NCBI GenBank assembly: GCA_017390225.1
Contig: JAFPCL010000023.1
Span: 1 to 18,435 of the forward strand
Origin: Clostridia bacterium
GTDB lineage: Bacteria > Bacillota > Clostridia > CAKSNL01 > HGM11501
Length of the DNA: 18,435 nt
Direction of reading: 5' to 3'
Positions 6,833 through 13,772 of this stretch are shown in pieces. The translations under genes and the position numbers were made by a program. The notes beneath the pieces were generated by a model. That model saw nothing but the letters and a program-made list of their open reading frames with translations, ran no database searches and had not been told where the DNA came from. Every line of letters begins with the position of its first letter. The stretch's first letter is position 1.

Positions 6833-6896
6833 ATTGTTTCATATCCTTTCAAAAGGGGTTACATAAAATACTGTAGAGGGACAGATGCCTGTTGTT

Positions 6897-8261
6897 TTAT
6901 CGCTCGGACAGCGGAATGTAATCTCTGCTTTGAGCAACGGATTTGTAGGCAGGACGGATGATCTTTCCTGCACCAATCAGCTCTTCCAAGCGGTGTGCAC
7001 TCCAGCCGGCGATGCGGGCGGTGGCGAAAATCGGGGTGAAAAGCTCCGGCGGCACATTGAGCATATCATAGGCAAAGCCGCTGTAGAAGTCAATATTGGG
7101 ACTGACGCCTTTATAGATTTTTCTCTTTTCGGCAATGACTTCCGTTGCCAAAGCAGCTACACGTTGATACAATTTGAACTCTTTGTCTTTGCCTTTTTCT
7201 TCTGCCAGGGCACCGACAAAGGATTCAAACAGAACTGCTCTGGGGTCGGACAAGGAATACACGGCGTGTCCCATGCCGTAGATCAGCCCTGCCCCATCAA
7301 AGGCTTCTTTGTTTAATAGCCTCGTTAAGTAATCGATGATTTCTTTGTCGTTGTTCCAATTATGCACATTCTTTTTCAGGTCATGAAACATGGCACGGGT
7401 TTTGATATTGGCACCGCCGTGCTTGGGGCCTTTCAAGGAACACAAGGATGCCGCCATGGAAGAATAGGTATCCGTGCCGGAGGAGGTGACCACATGGGTG
7501 GTGAAGGTGGAGTTGTTGCCGCCGCCGTGCTCTGCGTGAAGAACGAGCGAAAGATCCAAAAGCTTTGCTTCCAGAGGCGTGAAGGATTTATCGGAGCGCA
7601 GAAGGCGCAGGAAATTTTCTGCTGTAGACAGCTCCGGCTTGGGACGGTGGATAAAAAGACTTTTTCCTTTGGCAATATGGCGATACGCCGCATAAGCATA
7701 CACGGCAAGAAGCGGCAGGCATGCCGTAAGTTGCAGGCACTGGCGCAGTACATTGGGGATCGATAAGTCATTGGCGTTCTTATCATAAGAATATAGCGTC
7801 AGTATACTGCGTGCCAAGGAATTCATAATATCTTCATTGGGTGCTTTCATAATGACATCACGCACAAAATTGGTGGGCAATGTGCGGTAGTCGGAAAGAA
7901 GGCGAGAGAAATCATCCAGCTTTTGCCTTGTCGGAAGCTCACCGAAAAGCAAAAGATAGGTGGTTTCTTCAAAACCGAAGCGATTTTCCTTTGTGAAGCC
8001 GCTGACCAGATCATTGACGGAAATGCCGCGGTAGTAAAGTCTTCCTTCCGCCGGCTGTTCTTTTCCGTCAACCGTTTCGGAGGCATGAATCGTGGAAATT
8101 TCCGTTAGCCCCGTGACCACGCCTTTGCCGTCTAAATCACGGAGTCCCCGTTTGACTTGATATGTCCCGTACAAGGCGGGATCGATATTGCTGTTTTTGG
8201 TGGAAAGTGCCGCCAAATGCTCGATCTCGGGCGTTATGGCAGAATGATTTTTTAAACTCAT
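6897..8261 (-). CDS. gltA: Citrate synthase (Si-type)
   Basis: A 454-residue citrate synthase that condenses acetyl-CoA with oxaloacetate in the cytosol. The family's catalytic triad is visible: H281 in GPKHGGAN, H332 in YGMGHAVYS and D391 in SPNIDFYSGF. Other conserved stretches are LHAEHGGGNNSTF (about 241-253) and ARIAGWSAHRLEE (415-427). An N-terminal extension of about 40 residues makes it slightly longer than the usual 370-430 residues, as I recall for several clostridial homologues. The start has GGAGG 8 bases upstream. The gene has its own near-consensus promoter. No aconitase or isocitrate dehydrogenase gene is nearby, so a complete oxidative branch cannot be judged. A 2-methylcitrate synthase activity cannot be excluded from sequence. 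Confidence 0.95.
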   Translation of the reverse strand: MSLKNHSAITPEIEHLAALSTKNSNIDPALYGTYQVKRGLRDLDGKGVVTGLTEISTIHASETVDGKEQPAEGRLYYRGISVNDLVSGFTKENRFGFEETTYLLLFGELPTRQKLDDFSRLLSDYRTLPTNFVRDVIMKAPNEDIMNSLARSILTLYSYDKNANDLSIPNVLRQCLQLTACLPLLAVYAYAAYRHIAKGKSLFIHRPKPELSTAENFLRLLRSDKSFTPLEAKLLDLSLVLHAEHGGGNNSTFTTHVVTSSGTDTYSSMAASLCSLKGPKHGGANIKTRAMFHDLKKNVHNWNNDKEIIDYLTRLLNKEAFDGAGLIYGMGHAVYSLSDPRAVLFESFVGALAEEKGKDKEFKLYQRVAALATEVIAEKRKIYKGVSPNIDFYSGFAYDMLNVPPELFTPIFATARIAGWSAHRLEELIGAGKIIRPAYKSVAQSRDYIPLSER

Positions 8262-8291
8262 AAAGGAAACCTCCCTTTTATAATTTTCTTT

Positions 8292-8321
8292 ATTTTACCA
8301 AATTTGTTTTTCCGGTGTCAA
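8292..8321 (-). promoter_or_regulatory. Promoter of the citrate synthase gene
   Basis: Minus-strand TTGACA (8316-8321), an 18-bp spacer and TAAAAT (8292-8297), leaving a short leader with GGGAGG before the ATG at 8261. Confidence 0.75.
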
Positions 8322-8348
8322 GGTGTTTTCTGTGAATAAACTGAAAAC

Positions 8349-8393
8349 AAAAAAGGATGAAAAACCTCTTGCACATGGCTTTCATCCTTTTTT
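8349..8393 (-). terminator. Terminator at the end of the alr/toxin-antitoxin operon
   Basis: The arms AAAAAAGGATGAAA (8349-8362) and TTTCATCCTTTTTT (8380-8393) are fully complementary. A 17-base loop separates them. The A and T tracts on both sides make it usable in either direction. It begins 5 bp after the last stop codon of the operon and separates it from the citrate synthase promoter. Confidence 0.85.
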
Positions 8394-8398
8394 TATTT

Positions 8399-8848
8399 TC
8401 AGTTGGAGCGAAGCTCATAGTTTCCCTTGACCATGATATACACCTCTGTTTTGGCAACAATGGCACGGCCATCATTACGGGGACAAAGCAGGAGGTGGTT
8501 TTTTATAAGGGCTTCGTTTTCTGAAAGATCAGCCCCTGCGGTGACGTCAATCATGGGCCCGTTGGTTCCCACGGTGGCATAGGCTTCCCCACTGCGCAGA
8601 ATAAACTCGGTGCCCTCATCGCCGTAGATCCGAGTGCCTTTGTCCATATGGAGCACAATGAAGCTGCTGCTTTGCACGGGGGCAGCTTCTATTTGTTCGG
8701 CGACGGCTTTTTCTACCTGTTCGGCGACGATTTTATCCACATAACTTTTCGTAACCAACGGATCATTTTGCGTGTCGGTGTCGGCACCAATGTTGATGCA
8801 GAATAAAAGAAGGAAAATAAGTCCTATTAAAATACGATTTTTTTTCAT
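8399..8848 (-). CDS. Exported protein of unknown function
   Basis: A 149-residue protein. Residues 1-22 form a signal peptide or a single N-terminal membrane anchor (KKNRILIGLIFLLLFCINIGA). Then come an acidic DPLVTKSYVDKIV stretch and a short Val/Ala/Glu-rich helical segment (about 38-56, possible coiled coil). Residues about 60-149 look like a compact beta-rich domain with GTRIYGDEGTEFILRSGEA, DVTAGADLSENE and NHLLLCPRNDGRAI. I recall similar uncharacterised exported proteins in Clostridia but no assigned function. Cys18 in the hydrophobic segment does not sit in a convincing lipobox. GGAGG lies 10 bases before the ATG. The gene is last in the operon, 21 bp after the EndoA toxin gene, and is followed directly by the terminator. 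Confidence 0.75.
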   Translation of the reverse strand: MKKNRILIGLIFLLLFCINIGADTDTQNDPLVTKSYVDKIVAEQVEKAVAEQIEAAPVQSSSFIVLHMDKGTRIYGDEGTEFILRSGEAYATVGTNGPMIDVTAGADLSENEALIKNHLLLCPRNDGRAIVAKTEVYIMVKGNYELRSN

Positions 8849-8869
8849 GAATTTTTAACCTCCATTCGT

Positions 8870-9217
8870 TTATTCCCCATGCAGAGCTAAGCTGATACAT
8901 AAAGCGCGATTAACATGGTTCATTTGTGTGGCTCCGATATGTCCGATTTTTTCTCGGAGTCTTTTTTTATCGACGGTACGAATCTGCTCCAAAAGCACAA
9001 CGGAATCACGGGTGAGCCCCTGGTCTTTGCCGGGAATCTCAATGTGCGTAGGGAGCTTTGCTTTTCCGATTTGCGATGTGATGGCGGCGACAATCACCGT
9101 GGGACTGTATTTGTTGCCGATGTCGTTCTGGATAATCAAGACGGGACGAATCCCTCCCTGCTCCGAGCCGACAACCGGACTCAAGTCTGCATAAAATATA
9201 TCGCCGCGTTTGATCAT
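8870..9217 (-). CDS. ndoA: EndoA/MazF-family mRNA interferase toxin
   Basis: A 115-residue sequence-specific endoribonuclease of the MazF/PemK family, very close in length and sequence pattern to Bacillus subtilis EndoA. The N-terminus reads IKRGDIFYADLSPVVGSEQG, followed by R24 in GIRPVLIIQND and T47 in AAITSQ, which correspond to the catalytic Arg and Thr of the family. DSVVLLEQIRT (about 71-81) is also conserved. The Bacillus enzyme cuts RNA at UACAU; the specificity here is not determined. The gene begins 3 bp after the antitoxin stop (TGA-TAA-ATG), so the two are translationally linked and the Shine-Dalgarno site lies inside the antitoxin gene. Confidence 0.95.
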   Translation of the reverse strand: MIKRGDIFYADLSPVVGSEQGGIRPVLIIQNDIGNKYSPTVIVAAITSQIGKAKLPTHIEIPGKDQGLTRDSVVLLEQIRTVDKKRLREKIGHIGATQMNHVNRALCISLALHGE

Positions 9218-9220
9218 TTA

Positions 9221-9496
9221 TCATTCACTCTCCGACAAAAAATGTTCGTAAGTGAAGAATTGTTGATCGTCCGAAAAAACGGCTTCGTTTGCCAGTGCCC
9301 GATTGATAGCACCCATAGCAATGTAGCCTTTTTTCATTTGACGTAGTTTCAAAAAACGATTTCGGTGCTTCAAATATCGCTTGATGGCACGACGAACCAA
9401 GATGCTGACAGGAATGTCGGTTTTTGCCGATATTTTTTGAAGCTGTTTTTGTTGTCTTTGCCCGATGTAAATCCGGCAGGTTTTGCGCCTTAACAC
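9221..9496 (-). CDS. ndoAI: EndoAI-like ribbon-helix-helix antitoxin
   Basis: A 91-residue antitoxin paired with the downstream EndoA toxin. The N-terminal half (CRIYIGQRQQKQLQKISAKTD, then IPVSILVRRAIKRYL) fits a ribbon-helix-helix DNA-binding fold. The C-terminal half (MKKGYIAMGAINRALANEAVF, rich in acidic residues to the end) lines up well with the toxin-binding tail of B. subtilis EndoAI (about 93 residues). The GTG at 9496 is preferred because GGAGGGG lies 6 bases upstream; an in-frame ATG at 9511 has only a distant GGGG. The promoter's expected transcript start near 9530 rules out still longer forms. By analogy with family members it should repress its own operon together with the toxin; a candidate operator lies just upstream. 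Confidence 0.85.
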   Translation of the reverse strand: MLRRKTCRIYIGQRQQKQLQKISAKTDIPVSILVRRAIKRYLKHRNRFLKLRQMKKGYIAMGAINRALANEAVFSDDQQFFTYEHFLSESE

Positions 9497-9509
9497 TTTT
9501 CTCCCCTCC

Positions 9510-9538
9510 ATCGTTTGTGTATTACCCCACAAATCGAT
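9510..9538. promoter_or_regulatory. Candidate operator of the toxin-antitoxin operon
   Basis: An imperfect inverted repeat, ATCGTTTGTG at 9510-9519 and CACAAATCGAT at 9528-9538 with one unpaired base, overlaps the end of the -10 box and the expected transcript start. Ribbon-helix-helix antitoxins commonly bind such sites; the assignment is inferred. Confidence 0.45.
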
Positions 9539-9565
9539 TATATATGAAGAAAAGAACTTTGTCAA
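9537..9565 (-). promoter_or_regulatory. Perfect-consensus promoter for the toxin-antitoxin pair inside the end of alr
   Basis: Minus-strand TTGACA (9560-9565), exactly 17 bp, then TATAAT (9537-9542): both hexamers are full sigma-A consensus. The alr stop codon TGA (9562-9564) is part of the -35 hexamer. This lets antitoxin and toxin be transcribed independently of the upstream genes. Confidence 0.88.
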
Positions 9566-10686
9566 ATGTATTTTTTTCCGTCCCCGGCTATGTATACACG
9601 CGGCGTGTTTTCGCCGACAGCGCACAGGGTTTCGTAGCAAATCGTATTTGACAGTGCGGCTAAATTTTCCACAGGAAGCTCGGGTCCGAAAATCGTGACT
9701 TCTTCGCCTACATGAATATTGTTGACCATTGACACGTCAATCATACATTGATTCATGCAAATTTTTCCGACATAAGGCGCTTTTTCTCCGCGAATCAAGA
9801 CATAGCCGCGATTGGAAAGGCTACGGGAAAGTCCGTTGGAATAGCCGATGGGTAGGGTGGCAATGGTCGTGTCATGCTCTGCCTCAAAGGTTCCGCCATA
9901 GCTGACACGGTCGCCCTTATGAATGGTTTTCACAAAGGATACTCTTGCCTTCAGCGTGGAAATGGGTTGAAGATCAAAGGTGTTTTCCATGGATTCGTCG
10001 GGCATATGACCATAGAGAATAATGCCGGGACGAACCATGCTGTGGTGCATTTCGGGGAATTTCAGTGTGGCGGCACTGTTACAGCAATGGACAATCGGAC
10101 AAAGCCCCATGCTGTTTACTTCATCGGCAAAGGCTTTAAACTTTTGGTACTGCATCTGGGTGGAGGTGGCATCCGGCATATCGGCACAAGCAAAATGAGT
10201 GAAAATCCCCTGCAGTTGAAGATGCGGCAGTGCGGCAATCTCTTTGAGAATTTGAAGCCCTTCTTCCGTGGGCGGAAGTCCGATACGATTCATGCCCGTG
10301 TCGACCTTGATGTGGATCGGCACACGAGTGCGATTGACGCCGGCGGCTTCCGACAGCTTTTTGGCGTAGGCAAGAGAATAGACAGCAGGAATGGCGCCTA
10401 ACTCGACAGCCTTGGCGGCATTATCGGGAAAATCACCGTCTAAAATAAGAGCCGGTGAAAAAATGCCTGCTTTGCGAAGCGCGGCAACATCGGCAACACA
10501 GGTGACCCCCAGCATGGAAGCGCCGCAGGACAAAAGCGTCTGGGCAACGGGAATCATACCGTGTCCGTAGCCGTTGGCTTTGACGACAGCCAACACCTCG
10601 GCATCGGTATGCTTTTTTATAATATTATAGTTGTGGGCAAGCTTGCCCAGGTCTACTTCATAGGTGGATTTTCGAATTTCATTCAT
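9562..10686 (-). CDS. alr: Alanine racemase
   Basis: A 374-residue PLP-dependent racemase converting L- to D-alanine for peptidoglycan and teichoic-acid D-alanylation. The PLP lysine is K36 in AVVKANGYGHG and the opposite-face catalytic base is Y263 in VSYGGTF, both at family positions. IHIKVDTGMNRIG (124-136) and MVRPGIILYG (217-226) are typical. One unusual position: the motif normally read as CMDQ is CMNQ (310-313). The ATG at 10686 overlaps the preceding stop codon as ATGA, with AAGGAAAG about 11 bases upstream; a longer reading from 10755 lies wholly inside the upstream gene. The gene sits in the order NAD(P)HX repair, alr, antitoxin, toxin, similar to Bacillus. Confidence 0.95.
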   Translation of the reverse strand: MNEIRKSTYEVDLGKLAHNYNIIKKHTDAEVLAVVKANGYGHGMIPVAQTLLSCGASMLGVTCVADVAALRKAGIFSPALILDGDFPDNAAKAVELGAIPAVYSLAYAKKLSEAAGVNRTRVPIHIKVDTGMNRIGLPPTEEGLQILKEIAALPHLQLQGIFTHFACADMPDATSTQMQYQKFKAFADEVNSMGLCPIVHCCNSAATLKFPEMHHSMVRPGIILYGHMPDESMENTFDLQPISTLKARVSFVKTIHKGDRVSYGGTFEAEHDTTIATLPIGYSNGLSRSLSNRGYVLIRGEKAPYVGKICMNQCMIDVSMVNNIHVGEEVTIFGPELPVENLAALSNTICYETLCAVGENTPRVYIAGDGKKYI

Positions 10687-12197
10687 ACAGACACATTCTT
10701 TCCTTGTGTGATAGATATAGCTATGGGGAGCGCCTTTGCAACATCTGTGGCACAAAGCCCGTGTTCCCCTTTTTGCTTTGCGGCAATATCGCCTGCCAAG
10801 CCGTGCAGATACACACCGAGCACGGCGGCGTGTGCGGCCTTTATTCCCTGACCAATCAACGAGGTGATCACGCCGGCAAGCACGTCGCCCGTGCCGCCGG
10901 TTGCCATGCCGGGATTGCCGGTGGTGTTGACATAAAGCTTTCCATCAGGGGTTGCTGTTATGGTAGGATGCCCTTTCAAGACGGAAACACAACCTGTTTT
11001 TTTCGCAAGCATTTGTGCGGCTTTGACGGGATCAGCGTTGATCTCTTGTACCGTGCAGTCCAAAATGCGAGCGGCTTCGCCTCGGTGCGGCGTGATGACC
11101 GTGGTTGATCTTTTTTCGTCGGGGCGAGATTCTGTAAAAGGCAGTGCGCCGGCATCAATGACGAGGGCGCAGGAAGCTTTTTCTATGAAATCCTGCATGG
11201 CTTTGGCAGAGCTCGGTGTAAGCTTGATGCCGGGACCAATCAGGGCGGCATCGGTTTTTGTCATGTGTTCCAAAGCCATCCTTCCGGCATCCGAGGAAAA
11301 GGTGTCGCCCTCTTCGGAAAGTGGCAAAATCAAAGGCTCTGTGAGCTTTACGGAAATGATGTTTGAAATACAGGACGGAACGGCAACGGTAACAAGACCG
11401 GCACCGCTGTAGAGTGCACCTTGGGCGGCAAGGGTGGGGGCCCCTGTCATGCCGACAGAACCGGAAAAAATAAGAAGATTGCCGCAGCTGTATTTATGTG
11501 CATCCAAAGCACGCACAGGAAGATGAGCTTTTGCCCATGCGACATCTGCCAATGTACCGCAAATCCCGGCGGCATCGATAGCTTCTTTGGGTATTCCGAT
11601 GTCTTTTAAGATTACCTTTCCGGCAATTTTCTGCCCTTCTCCGACCAAAACACCGTATTTCAATGAGCCAATACAAACGGTCAGGTCAGCTTTGGCGGCA
11701 GGGATATAGACTTCGCCGGTATCGCAGTTGACACCGGTGGGGATATCCACGGCAAGCTTGATTCCCGACATTTGGTTATAGAGCGTGACGGCTTCGGCAA
11801 TTTTGCCCTTGGGAGCACCGAATTGTCCTGTGCCGAGCATGGCATCAATCACAAGATCTGCACCGCAAAGAGCAGATGCTTCTTCCAATGAGATTACAGA
11901 AACACCGAAGCGCAGAGCGAGTGCATATTCTGTTTGTGCATCCGGGGACATCTTTTCGGGCGCATACAGGCGGACTAAGGTGACGTCTTTATTTTTTTGA
12001 GCAAGAAGTCGTCCCAGACAAAATCCGTCGCCACCATTGTTGCCGCCACCACAGAAAATAATGACACGTGTGGCATCGGGGCAAGCATCCATCAGACGGT
12101 TTGCCGCCGTTTCCATCAAGACCAAAGACGGAACACCCATCTTTTGAATAGTATATAAATCGGCGGCTTTTTGCTGTGCGGCAGTTGCAATATACAT
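10683..12197 (-). CDS. nnr: Bifunctional NAD(P)HX epimerase / ADP-dependent dehydratase
   Basis: A 504-residue fusion enzyme that repairs hydrated NADH and NADPH. Residues 1 to about 205 form the YjeF_N epimerase with GGGNNGGDGF (51-60), DAMLGTG (118-124) and VDIPTGVN (150-157). Residues about 215-504 form the ribokinase-like dehydratase (YjeF_C/CARKD) with HKYSCGNLLIFSGS (234-247), GPGI (321-324), VITPHRGE (367-374), LKGHPT (407-412) and GNPGMATGGTGDVLAG (427-442). Both halves have intact motifs. The ATG at 12197 has GAGG 7 bases upstream; an in-frame TTG six codons earlier has no such site. It overlaps alr by 4 bp (ATGA) and follows a small membrane-protein gene by 14 bp, so all three are probably cotranscribed. 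In related Firmicutes this gene is often next to acpS, which is absent here. Confidence 0.95.
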   Translation of the reverse strand: MYIATAAQQKAADLYTIQKMGVPSLVLMETAANRLMDACPDATRVIIFCGGGNNGGDGFCLGRLLAQKNKDVTLVRLYAPEKMSPDAQTEYALALRFGVSVISLEEASALCGADLVIDAMLGTGQFGAPKGKIAEAVTLYNQMSGIKLAVDIPTGVNCDTGEVYIPAAKADLTVCIGSLKYGVLVGEGQKIAGKVILKDIGIPKEAIDAAGICGTLADVAWAKAHLPVRALDAHKYSCGNLLIFSGSVGMTGAPTLAAQGALYSGAGLVTVAVPSCISNIISVKLTEPLILPLSEEGDTFSSDAGRMALEHMTKTDAALIGPGIKLTPSSAKAMQDFIEKASCALVIDAGALPFTESRPDEKRSTTVITPHRGEAARILDCTVQEINADPVKAAQMLAKKTGCVSVLKGHPTITATPDGKLYVNTTGNPGMATGGTGDVLAGVITSLIGQGIKAAHAAVLGVYLHGLAGDIAAKQKGEHGLCATDVAKALPIAISITQGKNVSV

Positions 12198-12211
12198 GAA
12201 AAAACCTCTTT

Positions 12212-12673
12212 TCAATAACGCTTCAGGATTTTGGAAAGCGCATCGGTCATTTTTTCATTGGGACAAAAAATCAGCTTGGTTCTTTTGGTGTCGGAAACAC
12301 TGAGCACCATGGCATTTTCGTCTGTTCCGTTGGCATGCAGGATATACCCGTCGTTGGGTGCTTGATGATAGGGGGACAGAGAAATCATTTTTTCCACGGG
12401 AATCTCAAGGAGCTTCTTCCGACTGCTTTTATTGACGATTTTAAATATGCAAAGGGAGCTTGCATCCAATATATATTCATATTCATAATTTTGGGAACAA
12501 ATGATACGGGATACAAGAAAAACAATGATACCCACAAGAAAAATCGTGTACCAGTCAAAAAACAAAAAAGCGGCAACGGAAAACATGGCACCGAGCACGG
12601 AGGCAAGGATGCAAATCATTTTATTGGTCGCTGTCATCGGATGCACACAAATGCTTTCAATATATAAATCCAT
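12212..12673 (-). CDS. Small two-helix membrane protein, DUF6106-like
   Basis: A 153-residue protein with a short N-terminal segment (MDLYIESICVHP), two adjacent hydrophobic helices (about 20-54, with FDWYT between) and a cytosolic beta-rich tail containing YEYILDASSLCIFKIVNKSSRKKLLEIPVEKM. The layout resembles the uncharacterised clostridial DUF6106 family as I remember it; this is not certain. The ATG at 12673 has AGGAG 8 bases upstream. A longer reading from 12736 would begin at the -35 box of the operon promoter and is rejected. It is the first gene of the operon leading into nnr and alr. Function unknown. Confidence 0.75.
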   Translation of the reverse strand: MDLYIESICVHPMTATNKMICILASVLGAMFSVAAFLFFDWYTIFLVGIIVFLVSRIICSQNYEYEYILDASSLCIFKIVNKSSRKKLLEIPVEKMISLSPYHQAPNDGYILHANGTDENAMVLSVSDTKRTKLIFCPNEKMTDALSKILKRY

Positions 12674-12707
12674 GATATCTACTCCTATTCTATATAAACC
12701 CAAATAT

Positions 12708-12736
12708 ACTATAGCACAAATATGATAGAATGTCAA
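12708..12736 (-). promoter_or_regulatory. Promoter of the nnr-alr-ndoAI-ndoA operon
   Basis: Minus-strand TTGACA (12731-12736), 17 bp, TATAGT (12708-12713). Its -35 box is only 14 bp from the -35 box of the divergent SleB-like gene promoter. Confidence 0.85.
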
Positions 12737-12750
12737 TTCTGCAAAAAAAC

Positions 12751-12779
12751 TTGACTTTATAAGAGGACTTGTCTATAAT
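12751..12779 (+). promoter_or_regulatory. Promoter of the SleB-like hydrolase gene
   Basis: TTGACT (12751-12756), 17 bp, TATAAT (12774-12779). The expected transcript start falls at about 12786, on the first in-frame ATG, which supports translation from the second ATG at 12807. Confidence 0.85.
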
Positions 12780-12806
12780 TTAAAAATGAAGATCGGAGGT
12801 TTTATC

Positions 12807-13619
12807 ATGCGTCGATTGTTTTTTTCGGTGTTTTTTGTATGGCTTTTACTGCAAATTTGTGCCGGAGCGGCACCGATTGTCCACAACGGGTACGAGCTTC
12901 CCGTGGACATATATATCAATGACACCCGTCTTTCTTGTGCCGGCTTTTTAGATGATACAGGCAGTGTGTTTGTGCCGGTTCGTGTCGTAGGCACGGCATT
13001 GGGGGCGAACGTGATCTGGCATGAGGAAACTCGTGCCGCAGAAATATGCCTGCAAGGCACAAGTATTTTTTGCTATGCCGATGACCTGTCCGGCTCTTCG
13101 GTAACGGCTGTTCTCAAAAACAATTCTTTTTATGTGCCTCTTCGTGCCGTGGCAGAATTTTTCTCTTGCGGGGTGATGTGGGATCAGGAGACCTTTACGG
13201 TGTATGTGGAAGCCTCGGGGGTGGTTGTTCCTTCGGAAGTCACATCGCCTTATAATGCATATGATGTAAAAATCTTAGCATCATTGGTTTGGCTGGAAGC
13301 AGGCGCAGAGCCAATGGATGGAAAAATTGGCGTGGCAAGCGTGATTTTTAATCGTGTACAAAGCTCGTTATTCCCGAATACGGTACATGCTGTTATCTAT
13401 GACAACAAATACGGTGTGCAGTTTCCGCCGGCATTCAGCCACGATCTTTTACAGATGGATTCCGCTTTGGATTGTATCCTTGCCGTTCGATTGGCAGAGC
13501 ATGGCGAGTGTCCTTGTGCAAATGCCTTATATTTTTCTCCGGCATCCCGCACAAGCTCGTGGGCAGCAAAGAATAGAAGCTATGTGACAACCATCGGGAA
13601 AACGGCTTTTTATCACTAA
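12807..13619 (+). CDS. Secreted SleB-like cell wall hydrolase with N-terminal stalk domain
   Basis: A 270-residue exported protein. Residues 1-21 are a signal peptide (MRRLFFSVFF core, cleavage near CAGA-A). Residues about 25-135 form a copper-amine-oxidase N-terminal-like stalk domain, recognisable from VFVPVRVVGTALGANVIW and SFYVPLRAVAEFF. Residues about 150-270 match the SleB/CwlJ hydrolase_2 fold, a peptidoglycan lytic enzyme: LVWLEAGAEPMDGKIGVASV with likely catalytic E164, NRVQSSLFPNTVHAVIY and a closing ALYFSPASRTSSWAAKN. It need not be a germination enzyme, since vegetative wall hydrolases share this fold. The start at 12807 has GGAGG 7 bases upstream. The gene is monocistronic and diverges from the nnr-alr operon. 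No strong terminator follows; the weak ATCAC...GTGAT dyad at 13612-13638 is the only candidate. Confidence 0.88.
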   Translation: MRRLFFSVFFVWLLLQICAGAAPIVHNGYELPVDIYINDTRLSCAGFLDDTGSVFVPVRVVGTALGANVIWHEETRAAEICLQGTSIFCYADDLSGSSVTAVLKNNSFYVPLRAVAEFFSCGVMWDQETFTVYVEASGVVVPSEVTSPYNAYDVKILASLVWLEAGAEPMDGKIGVASVIFNRVQSSLFPNTVHAVIYDNKYGVQFPPAFSHDLLQMDSALDCILAVRLAEHGECPCANALYFSPASRTSSWAAKNRSYVTTIGKTAFYH

Positions 13620-13709
13620 AACGCAATGGTGATTTTTGCAATCAATGAATGAAAAAGCATAAAAAATAAAAAAATTGAAAAAAGTATTTCCTTTTGTCAA
13701 AAATAAGCG

Positions 13710-13715
13710 TATAAT
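13710..13715 (+). promoter_or_regulatory. Possible -10 element for the LTA-synthase-like gene
   Basis: A TATAAT stands 58 bp before the ATG at 13773, but no good -35 is found 16-18 bp upstream (TTGTCA at 13695 is too close). The promoter is unresolved. Confidence 0.3.
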
Positions 13716-13772
13716 AAAAGATTATAGAATGTTTTTTACCTCTCCCTATTTTTTTGAAAGGACAAGAAGATA

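Noticed and set aside
9497..9640. Longer N-terminus of the antitoxin
   Set aside because: The perfect promoter at 9537-9565 starts transcription near 9530, so codons upstream cannot be in that transcript, and the internal GTG has an ideal ribosome-binding site.
9874..10401. Open frame of 175 codons on the plus strand
   Set aside because: Antisense to alanine racemase, whose motifs are complete; no promoter or ribosome-binding site supports it.
13612..13638. Terminator after the SleB-like gene
   Set aside because: Only a 5-bp stem (ATCAC/GTGAT) with a 12-base or longer loop and a short T run; too weak to call.
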